Shown here one piece after another: positions 28,636 to 36,353 of a DNA stretch of 64,000 nucleotides (positions within the stretch are counted from its first letter, which is position 1; each line of letters opens with the position of its first letter). The position numbers and the translations under genes are program-made. The notes below the pieces were generated by a model. It saw nothing but the letters and a program-made list of their open reading frames with translations. It had not been told where the DNA came from and made no database searches. Source of the DNA: Terriglobia bacterium. Its GTDB lineage: Bacteria; Acidobacteriota; UBA6911. The stretch covers positions 1-64,000 of the forward strand of contig JAIQGI010000009.1 in the NCBI GenBank assembly GCA_020072565.1, written 5' to 3'.

Positions 28636-30321
28636 TTATTGAGTGCCCTTGTGCTTGCCGAGTGGGGCCAGGAGGGTAACCCGGACGCCGTGCCCCGGCG
28701 CAGTTTCGATCTGCACCGAGCCACCCAGATGAGTGAGCCGTTGCTGAATGCTGAAGAGGCCAAAGGTGGGGGTCTTTTTGCTGCGCGCCTTGAGCAGGGA
28801 CGGGTCAAAGCCTTTGCCGGCGTCGGCCACGGTGATCTTGATTCTCTTATCTGGCGTGTGCTCGACGGTCACCGCGGCTTGCGACTGGCCGGAATGCTTG
28901 ATTGCGTTGAGCAGCAATTCTCGCACGCACTCAAACAGCAGCAGGCGGACCTCCTCTTCGGCCGGTTCGGTGCCATTGTCAGATTCCACCTCGACCCGGA
29001 AGTGGCTCTGCTCCCGCACATGGTCTGCAAGCCACTCGAGGCCGGCGATCAAACCCACCTCGTGAAGCACCGGCGGGCTCAGCTCGACTGCCAGCGATCG
29101 GGAGGCTTCAATGGCTTCCGCGAGGATCGACTCGATCGCCTGCGTGAGAGGAGCCCCCCGCCCACCTGGGGTAGCCTCCAGCTTGAGAGCCCCTAGGTGC
29201 ATCTGGGCCGCCACCAGCAACTGCTGAATATGGTCGTGAAGGACCTTCGCAAGCCGTTTCCGCTCCTGCTGTTCGACACGGCTGAGATCGGCTGCCAGGG
29301 CGCGCAGCTTTTCGGCTTGATCCTGCACCTCCGCGGTACGCTCAGTGACACGGTGCTCCAAGGTCTCGTTTAACGCGCGGAGCTGATTCTCGCGGTCGCG
29401 GAGGGCCTCTTCGGCTTGCTTGCGTTCCGCGATCTCTGCGGCAAGACGGGCATTTCTGGCTTCGATCTCCTCCGTGCGTTGCCTGACCAGTTCCTCCAGG
29501 TGCTCACGGTAGCGGCGGAGTTCCGCTTCAGCACGCTCACGTTCGGTGATATCGATGCCCATCGCCAGTGTGAGCGTGGCGCCATCCGAGTCGGTGAAGG
29601 GGAAGTGAAAGATGTGGTAGTTGCGACCGTCCACTCCCGTCGCCTCCCACTCCAGAGGTGTTGAGGCCTTCTGGACCTGTTTCATTTCGCACACCCGGCA
29701 CGGCCGGTCACGGCGCGCCAGGAATTCGAAGCAGCGTTTTCCGTTGAATTCTCCGAAACGTTCCCGGAAGAGGCGGTTGGCAAAGAGCACGCTGTAATCC
29801 GGCGCCACCAGCATCACTCCGGCGGGCAACAACTCCAACACGTCATGGAACCGCCGGCGCTCGGCTTTCAGCGCCTCCTCGGCGCGCCGTCGTTCCGTGT
29901 TCCGATCACGGCGAACTTGCGCCTCGCGCAGTTCGCGCTCCACCGCCGGGATGAGCCGCTTGGGGTGATCTTTCATGACGTAGTCGTGGGCGCCGGCCTT
30001 CATGGCTTCGACGGCCGCATCTTCTCCAATGCGTCCCGACACGATGATAAAGGGCAGGTCGAGGCCCTTTTCCCTGAGGATGTCCAAGGCGGCCAAGCCG
30101 CTGAAGCGGGGCATGAAATAGTCGGCCAGCACCAGGTCCCACGGCCCCTGTTCCAGGGCAGTGCGCATCTCCTCCGGCGTATCCACTCGCTGATGGGTGA
30201 TCACGTAGCCGGCCCGCCTCAAAGTCTGGACCAGAAGCACCGCGTCGTCGGCCGAATCCTCGACGATAAGGAGGCGGAGCGGAATAGCCCTGGCAGAGAG
30301 GCGCTCGTCAGGCTGGTTCAT
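28636..30321 (-). CDS. hybrid sensor: receiver-PAS-HisKA_3 histidine kinase
   Basis: A 561-residue cytoplasmic protein, last gene of the signalling cassette. The receiver domain (15-135) has acidic residues E21/D22, the phospho-acceptor D67 (LADYFMP) and K117 (VMKDHP). A PAS domain follows (155-260) with Cys in PCRVCEMKQV, then long coiled coils (265-345). The NarL-type dimerisation domain has LHDHIQQLLVAAQ (H362), and the HATPase is recognisable by ECVRELLLNAIKHSG and VADAGKGFDPSLL. It has no membrane segment. An N-terminal receiver feeding a kinase suggests control by the upstream histidine kinase through the stand-alone receiver. It overlaps the receiver gene by 14 bases. Confidence 0.9.
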   Translation of the reverse strand: MNQPDERLSARAIPLRLLIVEDSADDAVLLVQTLRRAGYVITHQRVDTPEEMRTALEQGPWDLVLADYFMPRFSGLAALDILREKGLDLPFIIVSGRIGEDAAVEAMKAGAHDYVMKDHPKRLIPAVERELREAQVRRDRNTERRRAEEALKAERRRFHDVLELLPAGVMLVAPDYSVLFANRLFRERFGEFNGKRCFEFLARRDRPCRVCEMKQVQKASTPLEWEATGVDGRNYHIFHFPFTDSDGATLTLAMGIDITERERAEAELRRYREHLEELVRQRTEEIEARNARLAAEIAERKQAEEALRDRENQLRALNETLEHRVTERTAEVQDQAEKLRALAADLSRVEQQERKRLAKVLHDHIQQLLVAAQMHLGALKLEATPGGRGAPLTQAIESILAEAIEASRSLAVELSPPVLHEVGLIAGLEWLADHVREQSHFRVEVESDNGTEPAEEEVRLLLFECVRELLLNAIKHSGQSQAAVTVEHTPDKRIKITVADAGKGFDPSLLKARSKKTPTFGLFSIQQRLTHLGGSVQIETAPGHGVRVTLLAPLGKHKGTQ

Positions 30322-30739
30322 TGAGCACCATCCAGTAAAGACCTAATTGCTGTACGGCTTCGACGAACTGGTGGAAGTCGACCGGCTTTCGCACATAACT
30401 GTTGGTGCCGAGCCGGTAGCTCTCAACGCGATCCTTATCCTCGAGCGAGGAGGTCAGGACGACCACAGGCAGCAGCTTGGTGCGCTCATTGGACCGGATG
30501 CGCCTCAGAACCTCCAGCCCGTCCATTCTCGGCATCTTCAGATCGAGAAGGATCACCTCCGGCATGATGTTCAGGTCCCGACCGGCGTGTTTCCCGGTGC
30601 CGAACAGAAAATCGATCGCCTCAACGCCGTCCCAGGCGACCTGCACTTCATTGGCAAGCCGGCTGCGCTCAAACGCCTTCAACGTCAGTTTCACATCATC
30701 GGGATTGTCTTCGACGAGCAGAATCAATGTGGATTTCAT
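30308..30739 (-). CDS. single-domain response regulator (Rcp1-like)
   Basis: A 143-residue stand-alone receiver: acidic triad at VEDNPDD (E10, D11), phospho-acceptor D66 (ILLDLKMPRMDG), Thr/Ser in VVVLTSSLED, and K118 (YVRKPVDFHQF). The long alpha4 region and the terminal FVEAVQQLGLYWMVLNEP are typical of the Rcp1-like receivers that partner PAS/GAF histidine kinases. It sits between two kinases, overlapping the upstream kinase by 4 bases (ATGA) and the downstream hybrid by 14. It probably relays phosphate between them or acts by protein contact, having no output domain. Confidence 0.95.
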   Translation of the reverse strand: MKSTLILLVEDNPDDVKLTLKAFERSRLANEVQVAWDGVEAIDFLFGTGKHAGRDLNIMPEVILLDLKMPRMDGLEVLRRIRSNERTKLLPVVVLTSSLEDKDRVESYRLGTNSYVRKPVDFHQFVEAVQQLGLYWMVLNEPA

Positions 30740-31797
30740 TTCTCCTCCTCCGGCGGCCGGGGTATGGCAAAGTGCGCCGTCGTCCCATGACCCGTCGCTC
30801 CTTCGATCCAGACCCGGCCACCGTGGCGTTCGATGATTCGTTTGACGGTGGCAAGTCCGATGCCGGTCCCGGGAAATTCGTCCAACTTGTGCAGGCGCTG
30901 AAAGGGCTGGAACAATTTGCCGGCATAGGTCATATCAAGGCCGGCGCCGTTGTCCCTGATGAAACAGGCGATTTCCTCGCTGCTTGGTTCGGCTCCGAAT
31001 TCGATTCTGGCCGCCTCACGGTTCCGGGTGAATTTCCAGGCATTATCCAGGAGATTTTCGAGCACAACCATCAGCAGGCGCTCGTCGCCAAAGACGGTGA
31101 TGCCTGGGGCCACCACGGCTTCCACCGACCTTTCGGGCTGGGTGAGCCGGAGCCGGTCGAGGATCTTTTGCGCGATCCCGCTCAGGTTCACGCGGCCGCG
31201 TTCCATCGAGGCGCGCGACAACTGTGACAGTTTGAGCAGATCGTCGATAAGTCCGCCCATGCGTCCGGCCGCGGCCGCAATCCGTCGCAGGTAATCCTGC
31301 CCTTCGTCATCGAGTTTCTCGGAATAGTCCGCCAGCAGCAACTGGCTGAAGCCGGCGACGCTCCGCAGCGGTGCACGCAGGTCGTGGGACACGGAGTAGC
31401 TGAACGCCTCGATCTCGCGATTCGCCGCCTCGGTCGCCTCGTTGGCCTGCCGGAGGGATTCGAACGAGGCGCGCATTTCGCGGTTGGCCGCCTCCGCCTT
31501 GGACCGCTCGACGTCGAAGTCCTCGAGCAGGTTCAGCATCGCTCGTTGGGTCGCCTCGGCCATCGCTTTTTCTTCTGCAGAATCCTCGAGGATGTTGAGG
31601 AGGGCACGATGGGTCTCTTCCAGCCGCTCCTTTTCCCGGGCCGAATCCTCGAGAATGTTGAAGACAGCGCGCTGAGTCCTCTCGAGCCGCGCCTTCTCCT
31701 CGGCGAAATCCTCCTGAACAATGGAAGTAGCCTTCGAGAAGTCCTCGGCGTCGATCTCCGGCAGTGCCGGAGGGATCGGCCTGGAAGCGGAACTCAT
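30736..31797 (-). CDS. cytoplasmic histidine kinase with a triplicated 21-residue signalling helix
   Basis: A 353-residue soluble kinase. Residues 33-95 are three consecutive 21-residue units (each three heptads) ending in ILEDSA, ILEDSA and LLEDFD, forming a continuous coiled coil. The HisKA domain has SVSHDLRAPL (H138). The HATPase is complete (ENLLDNAWKFT, RDNGAGLDM, GTGIGLATVKRII). No sensor domain is present: its input very likely comes from the PAS protein encoded immediately upstream, whose gene overlaps it by 4 bases and also ends in a coiled coil. Together the two look like a split version of a multi-PAS kinase. Confidence 0.93.
   Translation of the reverse strand: MSSASRPIPPALPEIDAEDFSKATSIVQEDFAEEKARLERTQRAVFNILEDSAREKERLEETHRALLNILEDSAEEKAMAEATQRAMLNLLEDFDVERSKAEAANREMRASFESLRQANEATEAANREIEAFSYSVSHDLRAPLRSVAGFSQLLLADYSEKLDDEGQDYLRRIAAAAGRMGGLIDDLLKLSQLSRASMERGRVNLSGIAQKILDRLRLTQPERSVEAVVAPGITVFGDERLLMVVLENLLDNAWKFTRNREAARIEFGAEPSSEEIACFIRDNGAGLDMTYAGKLFQPFQRLHKLDEFPGTGIGLATVKRIIERHGGRVWIEGATGHGTTAHFAIPRPPEEEK
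31513..31701 (-). repeat. three 63-base coding repeats (21 residues each)
   Basis: Within the kinase gene, residues 33-53, 54-74 and 75-95 repeat with exact 21-residue spacing. Each contains an acidic-basic start, T-x-R-A near the middle and N-(I/L)-L-E-D near the end. A 21-residue period equals three heptads, so unit gain or loss would change coiled-coil length without breaking register. Confidence 0.9.
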
Positions 31798-34250
31798 AGG
31801 TCGGTCCTCTCCGGCGGTTTGGGGTTGCGGAGGAGATCGACCTCGGCTTTCAGTTCCGCGATCTCCTTCTTCAGTTCGATCATCTTGAGTTCGCGCCCGA
31901 CGGTCAGTTTCTGGAATCGTTCCAGTTCCGCCAGTCGCTCCAGTTCGCGAGCCCGTTGTTCTTCGCGCGCCCTCTGCTCGGCGACTTTCGCCTCGGCTTC
32001 CATCTGCGCGGTCACATCGCGCGCCGCCGCGAAAACACCGAGAACATTGCCGCGCGCGTCCCGATAGACTGAGGCGTTATAAAGCACGTACGTGAGGCGC
32101 CCCTCCTTGTGGCGGATGGTCAGGGGATAGTCGGTCACGAATCCTTTCGAGAAGACCTGTTCATACCCTCGGCGGGCATTTTCCGGTTCGGTGAAGTAGT
32201 CGGAGAAGTCCGTGCCGATGAGGAGTTCGCGCGCCATGCCCGTCACCTTGATGGTCGCTTCATTGACGTCGGTGATTTTTCCCTCCGGACTGATAGTGAC
32301 CAGCGGGTCGAGGCTGGCCTCGATCAAACTGCGGGCATACTGCGCCACTTGCCGCTGGGCGGTGACGTCGCGCGCCGCAGCGAAGACGCCCAGCACATTG
32401 CCCCTCAGATCCCGGTAGACCGAGGCGTTGTAGAGCACGTCCAGGAGCCGGCCGTCCTTGTGCCGGATGGTCAGGGGATAGTCGGTCACAAATCCCTTCT
32501 CAAAGACCTGGAGGTAACCCTCTCTGGCCTTTTCCGGCTCTGTGAAGTAGTTCGAGAAATCCGTGCCGATGAGTTGCTCGCGGGTCATGCCGGTGACCTT
32601 GATCGTGGCCTCATTGACGTCGGTTATCTTTCCTTCGGCGGAAATGGTGACCAAAGGGTCGAGGCTCGCCTCGATCAGACTCCGCGCATACTGGGAGGCG
32701 TAGCGCAGCTTCTCCTCGGCCAGTTTTTTCTCGGCGATGTCCGTGCTCATCAGCAGATAGCCGATCGGACGTCCGGAGGCGTCGTTGCGGCGCGTGATCA
32801 CCACGCTGGCCGCGAAACGGGAGCCGTCCTTGCGAACCCGCTGGAACTCGGCCTCCGCGAGCCCCTTTTCGTAGGCCTCCGCCAGCAGTCGGTCGACGGC
32901 CCCGGACCGGATGTCCTCGGGCGCGTGCAGCAGGCTGGAGTCTTTGCCGATGATCTCTTCCTGGGTATACCCGTAGTTCAGCCGTGCACCCTGGTTCCAC
33001 GAGAGGATGCGATGGTCGAGGTCCTTGCCGATGATAGAGTATTTGGTGGAACTCTCTAAAATGTTATCGAGGAAGTTCTTCGTCTCCGCGAACTCACGCA
33101 TCATGCGCTTGGATTCGGTCACATCGCGCGCGGCAGCGAATACACCCTGGACATTGCCGCCGGGATCGCGGTAGACGGAGGCGTTGTACAACACGTCCAC
33201 CAACTGGCCGTTCTTGTGCCGGATGGTCAGGGGATAGTCGGTGACGAATCCCTTCTCGAAAACCTGCCGGTATCCTTCTCTGGCCTTCTCCGGCTCTGTG
33301 AAGTAGTCCGAGAAGTCGGCGCCGATGAGCTGCTCACGGGTCATGCCGGTGACCTTGATCGTCGCCTCATTGACGTCAGTGATCTTGCCTTCAGGGCTGA
33401 TGGTGACCAGCGGATCCAGACTGGCTTCAATCAGGCTGCGGGCGTACTGAGAAGCCTGCCGCTGCTGGGTCACGTCTCGCGCGGCGGCGAACACCCCCAG
33501 CACCTTGCCGCTGAGATCCCGGTAGAGCGAGGCGTTGTAAAGGACGTCCGTCAGCCGGCCATCACGGTGACGGATGGTCAGGGGGTAGTCGGTCACGGCG
33601 CCTTGGGAGAAGACCCGCCGGTACCCGGCACGGGCCTTTTCGGGTTTGGTGAAATAGTCGGAGAAATCGGCGCCGATCAGTTGCTCGCGCGGCGTGCCGG
33701 TGACCTTGATGGTCGCTTCATTGACGTCGGTGATCTTGCCTTCCGGGCTGATCGTAACCAGCGGGTCGAGACTCGCCTCGATCAAGCTGCGAGCGTACTG
33801 GGACGTGGCGAGCACCTGTTGCTCGATCCGCTTGCGCTCCGAGATGTCCCTGGCAATGGAGGAAACCCCGATGAGCCGGCCGGCAGTGTCACGGATGGGG
33901 GAAACGGTGACGGAGACATGGACGAGGGCGCCGTTTTTGCGCCTTCGAAGCGTCTCGTAGTGCTCGACACGCTGGCCGTTGCGTATACGCTGGAGGATCT
34001 CCTGGATCTCGCCGTCCCGCTCCGGCGGTGACAGGATCGCCATGCTTTGGCCGATCATTTCTCCGGCGGTATATCCATACATCAATTGCGCGGCTCGGTT
34101 CCAACTTGTAATAACGCCATCCATCGTCTTGCCGATGATGGCGTCATCCGAGGATTCCACAATGGATGCCAGCAGCGACGAGCGCCCCGGGTCTGCCGAG
34201 GCAGGAAGCGTGTTGCGATCTTGCGTCTGTCTGCGCCTGGGTGTCCGCAT
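31794..34250 (-). CDS. multi-PAS sensor protein without kinase domain
   Basis: An 818-residue soluble protein with six PAS/PAC units: about 27-140, 151-262, 268-378, 392-508, 520-630 and 637-748. Units 2, 3, 5 and 6 are near copies of one another (SLIEASLDPLVTISPEGKIT, VNEATIKVTG, DYPLTIRH, LGVFAAARDVT); units 1 and 4 belong to a different PAS type (AIIGKTMDGVITSWN; SIIGKDLDHRILSWN). The C-terminus (750-805) is a charged coiled coil (EEQRARELERLAELERFQ). There is no kinase, GGDEF, EAL or HTH domain, so signalling must pass to the next gene product, overlapping by 4 bases. AGGAGGAGG precedes the ATG. No haem- or flavin-binding signature is certain. Confidence 0.92.
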   Translation of the reverse strand: MRTPRRRQTQDRNTLPASADPGRSSLLASIVESSDDAIIGKTMDGVITSWNRAAQLMYGYTAGEMIGQSMAILSPPERDGEIQEILQRIRNGQRVEHYETLRRRKNGALVHVSVTVSPIRDTAGRLIGVSSIARDISERKRIEQQVLATSQYARSLIEASLDPLVTISPEGKITDVNEATIKVTGTPREQLIGADFSDYFTKPEKARAGYRRVFSQGAVTDYPLTIRHRDGRLTDVLYNASLYRDLSGKVLGVFAAARDVTQQRQASQYARSLIEASLDPLVTISPEGKITDVNEATIKVTGMTREQLIGADFSDYFTEPEKAREGYRQVFEKGFVTDYPLTIRHKNGQLVDVLYNASVYRDPGGNVQGVFAAARDVTESKRMMREFAETKNFLDNILESSTKYSIIGKDLDHRILSWNQGARLNYGYTQEEIIGKDSSLLHAPEDIRSGAVDRLLAEAYEKGLAEAEFQRVRKDGSRFAASVVITRRNDASGRPIGYLLMSTDIAEKKLAEEKLRYASQYARSLIEASLDPLVTISAEGKITDVNEATIKVTGMTREQLIGTDFSNYFTEPEKAREGYLQVFEKGFVTDYPLTIRHKDGRLLDVLYNASVYRDLRGNVLGVFAAARDVTAQRQVAQYARSLIEASLDPLVTISPEGKITDVNEATIKVTGMARELLIGTDFSDYFTEPENARRGYEQVFSKGFVTDYPLTIRHKEGRLTYVLYNASVYRDARGNVLGVFAAARDVTAQMEAEAKVAEQRAREEQRARELERLAELERFQKLTVGRELKMIELKKEIAELKAEVDLLRNPKPPERTDL
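31992..32693 (-). repeat. two tandem 351-base PAS-module repeats (units 5 and 6)
   Basis: Residues 520-636 and 637-753 of the PAS protein align with a spacing of exactly 117 residues (351 bases) and are almost identical over long stretches. They are the same module as units 2 and 3. Confidence 0.9.
33099..33800 (-). repeat. two tandem 351-base PAS-module repeats (units 2 and 3)
   Basis: Residues 151-267 and 268-384 show the same 117-residue period as units 5 and 6. A different PAS unit (unit 4, 392-508) separates the two pairs, so the arrangement is 1-AA-4-AA, best explained by duplication of a module and then of a pair. Confidence 0.9.
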
Positions 34251-34725
34251 GACAATGCCTCCTCCTGATCTGACAACAATGGCAGATCCCCGGTTCCTCT
34301 TCAGCCTGGCCTACGGTTTGAGCGGCGGCCTGTCTCCCATATCCCGTTCTGCCCGCCGGTGGGAAACCAGAGCCGCGTCCAGAACGAAGATGAATTGAGG
34401 GCGGAACAGGTCGGCTCTCAGCCCACGCCGGCCCAGTCAGTTCAGGCGGCAATCCTATCACGAAGAGCAGGAAGGGGAGCGGAATTTCGAGATCCGGAAT
34501 AATCGTAGTGGATTCGCGGATATTCAAGTTCTCCGCACCCTGTGACTTTCACTCACTTGGGTTTCTCACCTGCCTCAGCGACTTCTTCCGTTCCCGCTAC
34601 AACCTCAGTCTCGAGATCTATCCGCACTATGATATCCTGCCGCCTGAACAACGAGGAGATTGTCCGCTGCTGTTCTTTCCGTCTTTGCAGCTGGAACAGT
34701 TCTGTCGAAAGGACGAAAGGCGGTC
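34251..34725. other. intergenic region without recognised content
   Basis: About 475 bases between the start of the leftward signalling cassette and the rightward GH2 remnant. It should contain the promoter of the cassette. No gene or strong repeat was seen. Confidence 0.4.
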
Positions 34726-35283
34726 ATGAGAACCCTGCGAATCCCCCTGCTTATCCTGTCTCTTACCGTTACCTCAGGTGCCGCCGGCCAACAGTGGACG
34801 CCGGCCGGCCAGACGCTACGCACGACCTGGGCCAGAGAAGTCAATCCCGGCAATCTCTGGCCCGAGTACCCGCGTCCCATCATGACCCGGGCTGCGTGGC
34901 TGAACCTCAACGGCCTGTGGGAATATGCAATCACTCCGATCGACCAGGGCTGGTGGCCGGACGGGCTCTACACCGCGCCCACCGATGCGGCGCTCCGCTA
35001 TGATCTGGAGCAGATCAAGGCACTGGGCTTCAACATGCTTCGCAAGCACGTCAAAGTCGAACCTGAGCGGCTCTATTACTGGGCGGACAAACTGGGTCTG
35101 CTCGTCTGGCAGGACATGCCCAGCAGCAACTTCAATCGCAATACTGTCGCTGCCGACGCCTTGGCCGAGGCGGACCGGCAGTGGGATGCCGAACTCAAGG
35201 CGATGATCGATCACCTGCATAACTATCCGTCCATCGTCATGTGGATCCCCTCACAACATCCGGAAATTGAAGACGTAGGCTGA
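34726..35283 (+). pseudogene. GH2-type glycoside hydrolase with internal deletion and lost catalytic end
   Basis: The 185-residue frame starts with a signal peptide (LRIPLLILSLTVTSGAAGQQ) and the first GH2 segment (YPRPIMTRAAWLNLNGLWEY). At about residue 71 it jumps directly to the central barrel segment (DQGWWPDGLYTAPTDAALRY, then ALGFNMLRKHVKVEPERLYY and LGLLVWQDMPSSN). In complete family members about 250-300 residues (sugar-binding and immunoglobulin-like domains) separate these blocks. The frame ends at MWIPSQHPEIEDVG, where the acid/base NEGWG motif should stand. It is therefore an in-frame deletion product with no active site. Confidence 0.8.
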
Positions 35284-35339
35284 CACCGATTTGTTGTTAT
35301 AATGTCGGCAGTGAGCTTGGGTGGAAGAAATCACAAATC

Positions 35340-36353
35340 ATGATTACAAAGACCGAAAAGACGCCGAGACGCGTCTTTCTGAAGTCGGGCCTGCTGGTTG
35401 GTTCGGCCCTTGCGGCCGGATGGCTAGACCATAGCGACAAGCCGCATGGACCGGGCGGCTCCCCGCCTGATGGGAAATCAAAAATCGTAATCGCACGCGA
35501 CCCGCAGCTCCGGGGAATGAGCTCCGGTCCGGACCAGAATTCCCTTCTGAAGATCCTGGATCGGGCCCTGCAGGGTTTCTACGATCGAGGCAGCCCGGTC
35601 GAAGCGTGGAAGCAGTTGGTGCGTCCCGGAGAAGTAGTCGGGTTGAAGGTGAATTGTCTGGCCGGCAAAGGGATGTCGACGAACCGGCAGCTGGTGGAGG
35701 GCATCTGCGAGCGGCTCCAGCAGGCGGGCATCCGCAATATTGTGATCTGGGATCGGCTGAACGCGGACCTCGAAAGCGCAGGCTATCGAATCGCCGAAGG
35801 GAATCGCGCCATTCGCTGCTTCGGCAACGACTCGGCCGGTTACGAGCAGGAGCTAACGATTTTTGGGAATGTCGGAAGTCTCGTTTCGACAACGCTTACG
35901 CGCATATGCGACGCCGTGATCAACCTGCCGATACTCAAGGATCATGGGATCACTGGGATCACCGGGGCACTCAAGAACATGTTCGGGGCCATCCACAACC
36001 CGAACAAATACCATCTCAATGTCGGGGACCCCTATGTGGCTGATGTCAATATGCTTCTTCCGATAAGACAAAAGGTCCGGCTGACCATTTGCGACGCCAT
36101 CACCGCACAGTATGAAGGAGGGCCTTCCTATATGCCCCAGTGGACCTGGCCTTACAATGGGTTGATCGTAGGCACGGATCCAGTGGCGCTGGACCATATC
36201 GGCTGGCAGATCATCGAGCAGAAAAGAGCCGAAAAAGGGCTGGAGCCTTTGCAGCGGCTGAAGCGCGAACCGACTTACATCGCTACCGCAGCCGACGCGC
36301 GGCACCGCCTGGGAACTTGTGATCCGGCGCGGATTCAGGTGTTGGAAATATGA
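35340..36353 (+). CDS. Tat-targeted DUF362 domain protein
   Basis: A 337-residue protein with a strong twin-arginine leader (TPRRVFLKSGLLVGSALAAG; R10-R11). The rest is a DUF362 domain (about 50-320), recognisable by VGLKVNCLAGKGMSTNRQL near the start, LPILKDHGITGITGALKNMF and NPNKYHLNVGDPYVADVN in the middle, and LIVGTDPVALDHIGWQII near the end. No ferredoxin-type Cys cluster is present, unlike some DUF362 proteins. The function of the family is poorly known. Its stop overlaps the start of the radical SAM gene (ATGA), so the two are translationally coupled and share the same predicted export route. Confidence 0.87.
   Translation: MITKTEKTPRRVFLKSGLLVGSALAAGWLDHSDKPHGPGGSPPDGKSKIVIARDPQLRGMSSGPDQNSLLKILDRALQGFYDRGSPVEAWKQLVRPGEVVGLKVNCLAGKGMSTNRQLVEGICERLQQAGIRNIVIWDRLNADLESAGYRIAEGNRAIRCFGNDSAGYEQELTIFGNVGSLVSTTLTRICDAVINLPILKDHGITGITGALKNMFGAIHNPNKYHLNVGDPYVADVNMLLPIRQKVRLTICDAITAQYEGGPSYMPQWTWPYNGLIVGTDPVALDHIGWQIIEQKRAEKGLEPLQRLKREPTYIATAADARHRLGTCDPARIQVLEI

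Noticed and set aside
32109-34031. Long rightward frames with internal repeats opposite the PAS array
   Set aside because: The repeats simply mirror the duplicated PAS modules on the coding strand.
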